A program made the translations under genes and the position numbers. Of a stretch of DNA of 64,000 nt, positions 13,501 through 23,925 are shown in pieces. The stretch comes from Luidia sarsii (taxonomy: Eukaryota; Echinodermata; Asteroidea; Paxillosida; Luidiidae), in assembly GCA_949987565.1 (NCBI GenBank), contig OX465103.1, forward strand, positions 9,711,149 through 9,775,148, read 5' to 3'. A model generated the notes under the pieces. It had not been told where the DNA came from. It ran no database searches and saw only the letters and a list, made by a program, of their open reading frames with translations. Every line of letters starts with the position of its first letter. Within the stretch, counting starts at the first letter, position 1.

Positions 13501-16500
13501 CTGGACTGCCCTGTGTCTGTATGACCAGCTTAAGGTGAGACAAAGTCTTCCAAGACAGAAGACATGATGAATTGCTACAACAAGCATGCTTCATGTCAAC
13601 TTTGATGAATGTTTCATGAATTGAGATAGTACAAACAACCAACTACCTATCACTATGAACAGAAACATTGCAATAATATTAATGGTTACTGTTTTTTCCT
13701 TTGAATGAAGAATCATACAGCCTATCCACTGTTTGTGCTGTACCGGGCCCTCAAGTATCGGAGTGAAAGTGGACCAATTGATGCCATCAATGGACTGTCA
13801 CGTTTTTCCCTCAACTATGACAGAGTTCTGCAAGAAAATGAGGAATTTGAACCCATTGTGAGTAGATAATGTTTGCCATGTCTGTGGTCCATGATTGCTA
13901 GAGTTTAGCATCACATGAGCAAAGAATCTCACTTAATTCAGTTGCTCTGTTTAATCTGGTCAAAATTAGGGTGTTGTTTTTAATAGGTCTCTGTCAGGTT
14001 GCTTTTGTGCTTCCGAGTGAGTACAGTTAACAACTAGATTGTGCTTGCTTGGCTAAGCCTAGTAATCCATTTATATGATAATTGTGGATAAAATACTGAT
14101 GCTTGAATTTAGAAAAGACATGACATAAACATGAAGTCCTGATTTAGCATTTACGTAACTCAGACAACCATTTTCTAAACTGATAAAAAGAGGAAAAAAT
14201 ATCATTTTATATTTGAAACGATTCTTCCAGACATTGATTGTGGTTGTTGATGAGGAAAGAACTGTCACCAAAGAAGTTAAGGTGCTAGACGTAGACACCA
14301 TTTCCCAGGTGAAGGAGAAGATCTTAGATGCCATTCATCGCAACAAGCCATACTCAAGTCGACCTGGTGCTGACCAAGTCAGTCTGGGTAGGTAACAAAT
14401 TGCTATATTAGACTACACAAAATACATACACATATTAAATGTAGACTACACAGAGCGTAGACCATTTTACCTTGTCACACTAAGATTCTTCTATTTCATT
14501 GCTGCACAGAATGGCGTCACGGACAAAATGGCAAACTGGTTTTGACTGAGGTGGATGTGACTCCATTGACGAGTAAATGGCGTAGACTGAACATGCTGAA
14601 AGACTTCCATGTAAGTACTGCAGGATGTAGGCCTATGTATGTACATGTATTGTCTGGATGAATATAAATACACTTTGTGATATTGGTTCTCAAATATTGT
14701 AAGGCTACGTGTCAAACCAAAGTTTTGTGGGATTGTGGGGTTTTGATGACCATTTTAAGGCAAATTGTTCAAACTGTTTTTCTGGACCTTTGTTTTCTTT
14801 GGTTCCCCACAGGTTCTAGACAATGCACAAGTCAGCCTTGTGGAGAAGATGGCTGTACCCAATGCTAAGCTGTCTGATACAATCCTCAAAGAGGATGAAA
14901 GTGCTTATGGTGGGTTTTGCAAAGCATTCTTATTGGCATTTGTTATAATTATTCACCCTATCATCACATCAATATTAAATCAAAACATTGTGTTAAAACC
15001 ACACGTAGGAAGCTGATGTTGAAAATACACAGACCCTGCTCTGAATAAACCTCATTGAGATGAGTCCCCACACATTTTCCTGGATAAATGAATACAAAAT
15101 GATACTGTGAATTGGCCCTAGGCCAAAACCTTTTTAGGCTTGGCACAGCCCCAAATGCTGTGCATAGCCCCAACTCCCATGTTTGGAGAGCATGTCTATC
15201 TGAGAATAGACAGCAACCATATAAAGCAGTAGAATGACAAAAGAATATGTGTAATGTACATGTACTCCAACCTAACACTTCCTTCTCCACACTATTCTGA
15301 TGTACAAAAATGATGCAAACTGCTTACTGACTAAAATTACCAAAATGCAAATCTACAAATTTAGTGGGCCTGACGTTTCAATCCTAGCAGGACCTTTCTC
15401 AAAGGCACACTAATCTGGTAACTGTCATAGTGCTCAATTCAGCTTATTGTCTGGTTTTGTGTAGAGGACAAGTTCAGAAGGTTCTAAAGGGTTACTGCCA
15501 ATAAAGCTTAAATCGTTCTATGTAACCAATAATTATAGTGTTGTACATGAATTATTTGAAGGAAGAAGGAAAAATTTAACCACTCAATCTTAAACAGTAC
15601 ATGTATATTTGGAAAAAAAAGTCTGGAAAAAAATGAAGAACTGGGCCATGGGTTGTGATGTATTCACGAAGACAATCACTGTCTATTCATTGCCATAGTC
15701 TGATAAATTGTAAATCAACTTAATTCTCAGTTACATGTAGATGGTTATTTAACAGCTACCAGTAAATGAAATGATGTGATAATAACATGAGAATCCAATG
15801 GATGACACCTGGATTCTGTTTTGTGTATATTTTTCCTTGTTTGTATAACATGAGGAAATAGTCAGTATTACATGTATCATGAACAAGATATAGTGTACAA
15901 AGATCAAGTCAGTTGAGCTTTAAAGAAAACAAATGGTGAAATACATTATTTGGCCTAGATTTTCTTGAGCATTTAACCAAAATCGGAAGATGTTTGTGGA
16001 TTTTAATCATTCTCTGAAGTCATATTTTGTATCAGTCATCAGAAGAACATCAATAAAGTGTTCTGGCAGAAATTCAAAAATGTCAAGACATATCGATCAT
16101 GAGAGGCAAATTCTATTGATGTATTATCATGAAGATTTGTTGTTCATTTAACCTTTCCTTTGCATTTGCCTTTTGATAGAAAACCTTGCCTTTGATGGTG
16201 TTAAGACCCAACAAGGAACAAGTCGCGGAGAAAGCTACAGAATTGCTGAGGTTACAAATGAGGAAGGAGTCAGAGATTGGCATCTGGTATGAAAACAACT
16301 GGTTGATTATAGAAAACAAAATCCTATCCAAGATGCCTTATACCACAACAGGTTTGCAGAAACTGTGGTAGAGTTACGCTGTTTGTTTTCAGCAGAATTA
16401 AATTTTCAATACCTTTATTAAAAGATGAAATAGTTAGGATGTTGACCTGAATTCACTCTGTGCTATATTGTCCATTTATGAGTGCAATAGACCCAGGATG

Positions 16501-19336
16501 GAGAGTGGTCCTCTGGAGATGATGAGGAGCCAAGGGAACGACAGAAGAGAGGATGTCTCTCTCTACAGTCGATCACCTTCAGGAGTAAAATCGCTAATCG
16601 CCGCATCAATGAGATTGCATTCCCAAGGCTAATGTCAACAAAGGTATGACACAACTGTCAATATATCATGCATAATGGCTTTTGTAAAATAGCTGCTGTT
16701 GCAACGTTAGGAAAAAAAGCCTTGTTTTTTATTCCTAGCAGCTTTTTTTATGAAAACAAAATCAGTATTTGCATTTGTGACAAATAGGAACAAGTGAATG
16801 GAATATTCAATTGTGTATTGTCTTGTTTGTTTGTTACACAGGGCATTGTCCAGGAGTATGTAGACAACATGTTCCAAGCCATACTGTCCTCACAGACTGC
16901 TCCTAAGCCCATCAAGTACCTGTTTGACTTTTTTGAAAGTCAAGCTTACAGACATGACTTGATCTCCAAGGATGCTGACCTGGTCCACATTTGGAAGAGT
17001 AACATGTGAGTATTCTAGACTTGGACTGTGTTTACACTTCCAAGGACAATCAGATGGAGGATAATCAGTTCCCACCAGGGTCATTAATGGGCAAATGGGA
17101 AACCTGGGTGTAACTGCTCATGCTATCAGTGTCCGATTCTAGGATCTGAACCAAAACTCATAAAAGATCAGACCCGGCCAGGTCTAATCCTGCATGAAGG
17201 ATCATCATTTAAGTGTAACCGCAATGCGGGATCTGATCCTGCAGTTTCCAGCAACAACATCCAGTGCAAGCCTGACTAAGTGTGTGTAAACAAATCCATC
17301 TTTAATCATGAATAAAGGGTCATGCTATACATGGCCATGTACTGCATTGTGTAAGCATATAGTTTATTATTACAAGCATAGCCGCTGCACATACAGTGCA
17401 TGTACAGTAAACACATACATGTGTAGCGCTTGTACATGTACCTATACATACACAGGGCCTTTGGGCTCAGACTCAGCCTTCGTCTTCGTCATCTAAATCA
17501 GCTGAAAATACAGCTTGTGGTTTGTTTTTTTCATGTTGAAACTCTGTACTCCTATTCAGCGTGGAACAGAAGAATTGTTTCAAAGTAGTATCCCCATTTC
17601 ACCCAGCGATGGATGTCAGAATTGAACCCGGTGCCTCATCAGCATATATGTAATTAGCTGCGGTTACGAAAAGTCAAGTCCAATCGGTTTTCACACATCA
17701 TCATGGCCGGACTTACGTTATACTGCACATGACTACTGACTTCCATGAATAACCCCTTGATGAGATAGCTTCCATTGCACCAATGCAATCTCTGTAGGAC
17801 CAGGATCCAGTGTAAATATGGCACAGATCAGATCCCTCTTGACCGCAGGATCTGATCGCCCTCGCAGGGTGTAAATATTAGGTGTAAACACATTGCCAGA
17901 GACTTTTGTATTGGATAAAAGGACCACATTTCTCATTGACAAATTGACAGGGAAATACAGGGGTCATTGTAACTCCCAATGCACCTTGACAAACTGCCAG
18001 GGAATGTTGAATGAGGATTTACACCCCCCCCCCCCCGCCCCCATGCACTTGTTCAATGTGCCAGGGGAATGTGTACAAATAGATCACTCATAAGGGTGGG
18101 TCAACTGTCCGTTATAAACAAATTGTTCTAGTCCATGTGTTCTTGTCCATACTTTAGTTCACGTTCAAGGTCTCTGTTATATATGTCCATCGGGTCACTC
18201 TCGGAGACATGAAATAATCAGACAGTACACGTTGCTGGTTTTACTGGGACAAACTGGCCAAACATGTTGATAACTCCGGCACACTCGGCAGAAAGCAAAG
18301 AAGAACTTATACCATCACGCATGCACACTTGGCATACTAATAATCGTTGACTTGCTTCAGTCATTGCACAACGGTCCCCTTCTGCTTTTTCCTCTTATTG
18401 GAATTATGCAAAACTGTTGTCATCTATTTCCCTACTTTATTAGCCTGCCGTTGCGTTTTTGGGCTAATGCCATCAAGCATCCAGACTACATCTTTGACAT
18501 TCGGCCATCAATCACCGTTGAAGCCAGCCTAGATGTCATTGCACAGTTATTCCATGATGCCCATGACACCAAGATACATAAACTAGGCAAGGTAAGTGTG
18601 CACTCTTATGTACACCAGTCTGGTACTTTGCATGAGTCTGTTACCTTGTTAGCAAGAGAGTTCACTATTGTAATGTGTTAATGTTACAGGAAACCTCATT
18701 CAACAAGTTGCTTTACAGCAGAGAGAAGATGACTTACCGGACTCTTGTTGACTCTTTCTATGAAGACATGAATGAGATGCCTCCAGTCACCAAACAAGAA
18801 CTGAACAAAGAGTTATACAAGGCTTGTGAGGTAAACAAATACCATATATCATTGTATAAGCTACCAGAAGTAAACAAGTTTATAACATATCTATCTCATT
18901 GCCATTCAAGTGGTTCTCCTAAGACACACATAGTACGGTATTTTGTTTCTTTACAGAACTTCACTGGACTTTTCAGTAAGTTGAGCACTCTCTACCTGCT
19001 GTGGAAATATGTATTCAAGTTCAAGAAAATAGTAAGTCTACTTAAATTAATCTTATTCATTGGATAATCAGTATTGGTTTCCTAGCTGTCTAGTCACAGA
19101 GAACTGTAACTTGTATATTATTTCGCCCTATGCCATTTGCATTGTCAGTTTTATTACTTTGGTGTTTGACAATACAGTAAACCAATAATGTTTACAATCA
19201 ACAACAATGTGTTTTAATGTCATTACAGTTGTTGGAGGCCATTGAGGACAATGAAAGATGCAAGGAGGAGTATGTGGACGGACTGTTGCAGGAAGTGGAC
19301 AACATTCTGTCTGGGGAACCTGAGGATGCTGTGTAG
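1..19336 (+). CDS. plexin, tandem copy 1 (5' partial, 37 exons)
   Basis: Plexins are single-pass semaphorin receptors whose cytoplasmic GAP domain acts on small Ras/Rap GTPases. The conceptual product joins 37 exons with no frame break: 5250 nt, 1749 codons before TAG at 19334-19336. The first exon is open to position 1, so the signal peptide and the start of the sema domain lie outside the window. The exon lengths and phases match the paralogue at 23926-44661 except for exons 1, 15, 18, 30 and 32. Domain order is sema (partial), PSI, MRS-like linker, PSI, linker, PSI, IPT repeats, transmembrane helix, GAP part 1, Rho-binding domain, GAP part 2. The vertebrate class (A, B, C or D) is unclear to me. 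Length without the missing start suggests an A-like size. Family assignment is secure; single exon borders are consensus-based. Confidence 0.93.
705..846 (+). repeat. tRNA-derived SINE-like repeat in plexin copy 1 intron 1
   Basis: Positions 752-824 fold as a 73-nt tRNA: acceptor GGCTGAA/TCCAGTC, D arm GCTC/GAGC, anticodon arm CTGGT/ACCAG with GCG in the anticodon place, and a T arm containing GGTTCAAATTC. Family flanks follow: ACTAGTTG...GGGAGGCCACCATCTAAG before, and AAGTTTTCTTTGCCATTTTTTC after. About ten related copies lie in the window, so this is a dispersed repeat, not a unique tRNA gene. Plexin copy 2 carries a copy at the same place (25237-25390), so the insertion predates the gene duplication. 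Confidence 0.8.
879..928 (-). ncRNA. hammerhead-ribozyme-like hairpin in the PLE 3' region
   Basis: Read on the minus strand: TTGAGAAA, a 6-bp stem with 3-nt loop (GGTCCTGCTAGGATC), then GAAAC and GTC, flanked by complementary helix-I arms (GTGCCT with AGGCCCAC, one bulge). This is hammerhead order, CUGANGA-stem II-GAAA-NUH. The CUGANGA box is degenerate, so activity is doubtful. Hammerhead motifs are known in Penelope-like elements. Confidence 0.5.
1134..1469 (-). pseudogene. PLE GIY-YIG endonuclease fragment
   Basis: A 111-codon open frame matching the C-terminal GIY-YIG nuclease domain typical of Penelope-like elements: a Cys-x2-Cys pair, then QYLGET, KKRIYGDR and HFNLP. The frame is intact here, but it is only the terminal part of the element protein and has no RT domain upstream. 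A second copy at 20905-21209 is frameshifted. Confidence 0.72.
10886..19336 (+). CDS. plexin copy 1, transmembrane and cytoplasmic exons 21-37
   Basis: Exons: 10886-11108 (transmembrane helix around ILVPVFCVFIVLCVLLVGL, then a charged juxtamembrane coil); 11430-11572, 11865-11992, 12234-12299, 12672-12746, 13468-13534, 13711-13857 (GAP part 1); 14231-14387, 14510-14610, 14813-14909 (ubiquitin-like Rho-binding domain); 16180-16286; 16491-16643, 16842-17005, 18444-18591, 18690-18830, 18957-19031, 19229-19336 (GAP part 2, with the PLRFW motif, ending EDAV-stop). The motif that reads RRTES in vertebrate plexins is CRTES here (exons 25-26), so only the second arginine remains. The PLRFW arginine is present. 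All borders are GT-AG and the reading frame is continuous. Confidence 0.9.
13195..13346 (+). repeat. tRNA-derived SINE-like repeat in plexin copy 1 intron 25
   Basis: Same family as 705-846. Flank ACTAGTTGACTATTTGGGAG, tRNA-like unit 13240-13312 ending CCCGGTCCAGTC, then TTTGCCATT. The anticodon arm is disrupted (tagtggtacacaa), so it cannot be a working tRNA. Confidence 0.78.
15297..15412 (-). mobile_element. PLE terminal fragment with hammerhead-like hairpin (plexin copy 1 intron 30)
   Basis: Contains the family tail (revcomp of CAAACTGCTTACTGACTAAA and following) and the best-folding hammerhead-like copy, minus strand 15412 to 15362. Helix I arms are 15403-15412 and 15362-15371 (9 of 10 pairs); the core box TTGAGAAA is 15395-15402; stem II is 15380-15394; GAAAC is 15375-15379; the GTC cleavage triplet is 15372-15374. 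The arms and GAAAC-GTC match the hammerhead plan; the CUGANGA box does not. Confidence 0.6.
17028..17891. mobile_element. candidate MITE or MITE cluster in plexin copy 1 intron 33
   Basis: The ends read GTGTTTACAC (17028-17037) and GTGTAAACAC (17882-17891). Inside are further GTGTAAA motifs and two inverted GGATCTGATC-type blocks near 17160-17250 and 17805-17870. This suggests a non-autonomous inverted-repeat element, possibly nested. No coding sequence is recognisable. The superfamily is unknown and the boundaries are tentative. Confidence 0.45.
17892..18443 (+). other. rest of plexin copy 1 intron 33
   Basis: Intron sequence with a long C tract near 18027-18040. I see no further gene or clear repeat before the exon 34 acceptor at 18442-18443. 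Confidence 0.5.
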
Positions 19337-19563
19337 AGAGACTTGCCATAATCTTGTTTGGATGAACTAATTTCATCAGTTGTGTGTTGCATTGATTTTA
19401 TTTGTTTCTGGAAGTTTACCCAAGATCGACTGTATATCTCATTCATAAGTATGCTTCTTGTCTAGAGTAGGCTTATAGGACTACTCTTTAATGTTTACAT
19501 GTTAGACCTCAGTGTTATTGGACAATGTGAAAATGCGTTGCATGAAATATTAGCTTAGAAGTC

Positions 19564-19569
19564 AATAAA
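19564..19569 (+). terminator. poly(A) signal, plexin copy 1
   Basis: AATAAA 228 nt after the TAG stop, the first canonical signal downstream. It implies a 3' UTR of about 250 nt. Confidence 0.65.
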
Positions 19570-19648
19570 ATAATCAAGGATTTGTATGCAGCTCCATTCA
19601 TCTGATTGCACAAACGTTGAAAAAAAAGAAAGATGACCTTTACAATCT

Positions 19649-19876
19649 GGGACCAATTTCATAGAGCCGCTTAAGCACAAAATGTCATGATTCACAAGAT
19701 CACTTTGCCAACCCAAACTTCACTTGTGTTTCATGCTGAGTAAAGAATAGTGGAATACAAGTCAAAAGCAATTGACATCACACCGTTAATGTCCTTTCTA
19801 CTCCTTTTCACATGGGTAAGAATTTTTGCGCTTAGCAGATTTTCGCGCTTATAAGCGGCTCCATGAAATTGGCCCC
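19649..19876. mobile_element. short MITE downstream of plexin copy 1
   Basis: Inverted ends GGGACCAATTTCATAGAGCC and GGCTCCATGAAATTGGCCCC. The element is about 228 bp and non-coding. The CCAATTTCATGGAGCC-type terminus has the look of a MITE family. No clear target duplication was found. Confidence 0.65.
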
Positions 19877-20904
19877 TGTTTGATTGCTTTTTGCCTGTAA
19901 ATACAAGCAATGAATCCTTGATCTGCATTCTCATTAATTGCATAAAGAAAAACATGATATGATAATGTCCGGTCAGTGAAATTTATACAAATGTATCTGT
20001 TCTATTGGAATCATGATATCAGAGGTGTTCTTCATGTCTATGACCTATTTATAACATGAGCCCTATAATGCTGCATGAACGTTGTGAAAATGCAACTGCG
20101 TTAGGGGTATCATGTTCTTGGTATATTGGACCACTTGAGTGAATGAGTGAATGACCCAGTAATAAGTACAGTATAGATATACCCAGTACAAGTAATATGT
20201 AGCCTTTCATAGTATCTTTTGAAAATTTTTGAAATTGTTTAATATAGGCCCCTAATTTTGTATGCTGTTCCCAATAAACATACTGAGAAAATTATATAAA
20301 GGGCCTATATTTTGTTTTGAACTTGGTATTTTTTAGCTTTTGGTATCAATCACTGATTCTTTTTTAATATAAAGTCTACCAATAGTTAACATACAATTTA
20401 ACGGTGTGAAAAAGGAAATGTATATTCCAGGATAGTTGTGTGCTGTGCTGTGTATTACTTCATTGATATTTTTCTATATAAACAAAGTCAAGGTTATTGC
20501 CAAATTGTGACCTAAGATGGCATAATGAGGCATCTACTCCAAAGGGGCTTTTTGAGTGAACAGCGTTGAAAGACGAAGTATCGTCAAAGGTCATGATTTT
20601 TTTTGCATTTTTTGCAATTTGGGAAATTTGTTTGTGCGTTTCTGCATGTGCTGCAATTACTGTCAGCATGCCATGTGCATGATCTCAAACTTTACAGACA
20701 TTTTCCTCGAAATGTGGTTTCCGTGACTGCGCGTTTCCTCATCGTTACTCGTATTTCTTGCATCGTAACTTTGGATTTTGCCAAGGTGTGGAAATAAATT
20801 TGAACTTCATTGGAAAGATATTAATAAGGTACTCTTTCCAGTGGTGGTAAAATCTTGAAAACTAATTATGCCATACCGGGTCACAATTTTGGGATGTAAG
20901 AATC
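19877..20904. other. intergenic DNA without a recognised gene
   Basis: AT-rich sequence between the MITE and the PLE fragment. The open frames present show no family motif. A second AATAAA near 20273 could be an alternative distal end for plexin copy 1. Confidence 0.5.
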
Positions 20905-20989
20905 TGCTTGTTTTTGTTAAAGAATTAAATACAGTTTGTAATGTTCAGTATGTTGGCGAGACCAAAAACACCCTCAAAAAAACGTATCT

Positions 20990-21208
20990 ATGGCCATAGG
21001 CCGGTCTACTATCAAAACCGGTAAAATGGACACCCCTGTTGGGTATCACTTCAATCTCCCTGATCATTCGATATCAGATATGAGTGTACTGGACATAGAA
21101 TCCTTTGGTCACCGTAGAAATGCTGTCAGTCTTAGCCGTGAGAAAATGTGGATGATGCGTCTTCGGACTATTCAACATGGTCTCAAAATCCAGGAGGGTA
21201 ATGACTAA
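20990..21208 (+). pseudogene. PLE GIY-YIG endonuclease, second part after frameshift
   Basis: Carries the DTPVGYHFNLPDHSISDMSV and MWMMRLRTIQHG motifs collinear with 1134-1469. The one-base insertion in the poly-A run just upstream separates it from the QYVGET part, so the gene is broken. Confidence 0.7.
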
Positions 21209-21400
21209 CACCATGCAGCTTTCTGATAATCCTTCTTTTGTGTTCACTCCACACTTCTCTCTTTGATCCCCCCCCCTTCTCACTAATCCCTTCCCTACTC
21301 CTTGCCCTATGAGCTTTACTCTTTGTCCTTTGTTTCTCATCCATGTCATATTCACTCTCTTCCCCCTTCCTTCCTGTACATGTATCTGTTTTGTCCTTGT

Positions 21401-21455
21401 CACTCTGCCTGTGAGAAAGGTCCTGCTAGGATCGAAATGACAGGTCCACTAAATT
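21401..21455 (+). ncRNA. hammerhead-like hairpin, PLE copy 2
   Basis: GTGAGAAA, the 15-nt stem-loop GGTCCTGCTAGGATC, then GAAATGACAGG. The GAAAC-GTC part is mutated (GAAATGAC), so this copy is further decayed than 15362-15412. Confidence 0.4.
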
Positions 21456-21515
21456 TCTAGATTTGCATTTAGGTAATTTTAGTCAGTAAGCAGTTTGCAA
21501 CATGTTTGTATATTA

Positions 21516-23873
21516 CATGTAGTGAAGTGATATTACCCCTAACAAATCATTTCTGCAAAACTAATCAAACCTTGGCATACTCAGTTATCAGTAAAGCAAG
21601 CATTTAAGGATGGTTTTAATGACGGTCTGTATGATCAAAATGAAGTTTAGCCAGGATTCACCCCTCTTATTCCCACTTGAGAATGGTTTGATTGTATTAT
21701 GTGAAAATGTTGTGGTTGTGTCAATGTACTATGATTACGATATGCCAAAGTCATAGAGAGGTAGAAGATTGTACAAATCCCATACTGGCAGATTGCCGAC
21801 AGACTGGTACACTTCAATTCCAATGAACCCTATTAGGGGTTTTCCCTCCGCACCCTGCCTAAAACCCCCAGGACAGACTATTGATCAAACAGTGCCATAT
21901 AAGGGAAGCTTATTTCCATGTGAATTACACCAGGCATGCAAAGGCCAACAGAATAAGAATCAAAGTGTTGGAAACAAGTCACATCAGGAACTAGACTCAG
22001 AAAAATACCTTTGACAACAAAGACCAACCTAACAATGGCTCTCCCTGCAGTCTGGAGAACTGACATAGGTCATGCAGTTACGATTATTGTGTACATTCTG
22101 TGAGGCCTCTATCTAGTAAAGAAGGAAAACTGGGGGGATTTTGACTGGAGCCCCAGCAAATGTTTCATTGTGTCCTTGTCACTCACTTTGAAAAGGCTTT
22201 TGTGAGCATTGATCCTACTGTAAGTGCAACACTCTGTGAACCTAGTAGTATCAGTGTGGATAGCATCAGCATGGATATTCCCTCATATATTGTGAGTAAA
22301 ATCTCACATTTAATTTATAGATAGTTTCTCAGTGCCAAAATAAATCCAATAACAAGTTGGAGTTTAATTAACTTTCGTTTTAGTTTTTGCTGTTGTATTT
22401 TAACCTCATTTGCATTCAACCATTAGAAATGCAGAGAAAACTTGATGTATAAATTAGGTGCACTGGCTCAGCTTCACAAAAATGGAGCTTATGCTTAAAG
22501 TATTGCAAACGGCTTACTTTCCCAAATAACCACAACATATGTGGATGGTTTCATGAACAATGATCAAGTGGTAAAATGTATAGAGAGAGTAATAATTCTT
22601 GCATGCTTCCAACTTGTTTAATGTAATTATAATTATTCAGATTCATGCCAAAAGAAAGCATACAGAGTGTTTTTTTTCTTTACATAGTAATAGTTTCATT
22701 TATTTGGTTTTCAATTTGATATCTTTGTCATCAAGTAGCTGAGGGCTACACTAGCCAAACTGTTCACAACTTTTACAGACTGTTCTATATTTACTAGAAG
22801 GGTTGGACAATTGAAATTTGAAAATGTTTATTGTTTTTAGGTAAATATAAAATTACTCCTTATTACAAGCATCATAATTTGTAAGAATGTTATATTACGA
22901 GTTGTAGTGCAGAGCTCTGTTTGTCAGTTCTTTTGGAATAACACAGAAATAAAATATTCAGGAACCCCACAGTGAGAATGGATGCTTCCGAATATTTTCA
23001 TTTCCTGGTTCTGACTAGTCAAGCGAAGCGTGCAACTTTTTTCAAGCCCAGTGATTGTCAGGCCAACATGGAGCACAGTCCGTGTGCAATCATTTTACTG
23101 ATCCCATGAAGTAAAACTGCTCCAAAAACAATGAAATAATCTCCATCCTCATCTCAATTTAGTAAACCTGCATGAGGTAAGTGTTAATCCTGTCCTGTTC
23201 CTTGACCCTTTTAAGATATTGAGTCTAAAAAAACCTGAATAGACCAACATCAAGTATATCTTGTGGTTTACGTGGTCTTTGTTGACAAACTACCGGTATA
23301 CCTTTTGTGTATGTGCTATATAGTCAAAGATGACATTATCTATTTAAATCATTCTCATTTTACTCATGTCTTCAAACCTGATGTATACACTTGTGAATGA
23401 ACGTCTGAAAGGCTACTGATATTTAACAGTCGGCTCAAACTTAAAACACTACCTTTATAGTCAAAATGTGCTGTGACTTACAAGAAGGGCATATTAATCT
23501 TATTTAAAGAAACCTATGAGTCTGTACATAATCTTTTAGTGGTTCCATATGAAATGATTTCAAGAACACATGAAGTTTTCATTAATTTGGTTTAGATTTT
23601 TAATTAAGTTAATGGCCAAAGGTTTGGCTCTTTGGAGGCCAAAACCATTACCCATTTCCATGTGAAAATTTCCAATGTAGAATAAAATTAGATGCTAATA
23701 TGAGTTAATATGAGAATTAAATGGTTAAATTAAATTAAAAGGTCTTGATCCAGTAGAAATGCATCAATCAGTATTTCAATTTGACTATGAAATGGTATCA
23801 ATTGAAATATTTCCCTTTTTGTTCCATACATAAAATAAGTAGGCCTAAACTTGTTTTTATCATTCTCTCCTAG
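21516..23873. other. intergenic region upstream of plexin copy 2
   Basis: No coding gene recognised. Near the gene there is a strong donor-like GTAAGT at 23177-23182. The sequence just before it (about 22980-23176) could be a non-coding first exon of plexin copy 2, because the coding exon is itself preceded by an acceptor (AG at 23872-23873). This is inference from splice consensus only. Confidence 0.4.
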
Positions 23874-23875
23874 AC

Positions 23876-23899
23876 ATGGTTAAGGAGCCATTCAAGTAA
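23876..23899 (+). promoter_or_regulatory. short upstream ORF before the plexin copy 2 start
   Basis: Three bases after the inferred 5'-UTR acceptor, an ATG opens a 7-codon frame (MVKEPFK) with a stop 26 nt before the plexin ATG at 23926. If this exon is used in the mRNA, the uORF could reduce translation of the receptor. Confidence 0.4.
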
Positions 23900-23925
23900 A
23901 CCACTTCCAAAAAAAGTTGGAAGTC

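Larger units (their letters stand above)
20905..21515 (+). mobile_element. Penelope-like element fragment, frameshifted
   Basis: Plus-strand copy of the same family as 877-1543. GIY-YIG segment VCNVQYVGETKNTL, then a run of seven A (six in the other copy) that shifts the frame. The rest continues in another frame from 20990 and ends at 21208 with EGND. A pyrimidine-rich 3' region follows (21220-21400), then the hammerhead-like hairpin (about 21401-21455) and the tail AGTCAGTAAGCAGTTTGCAA. No RT domain is visible. The 5' border is uncertain. Confidence 0.75.
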
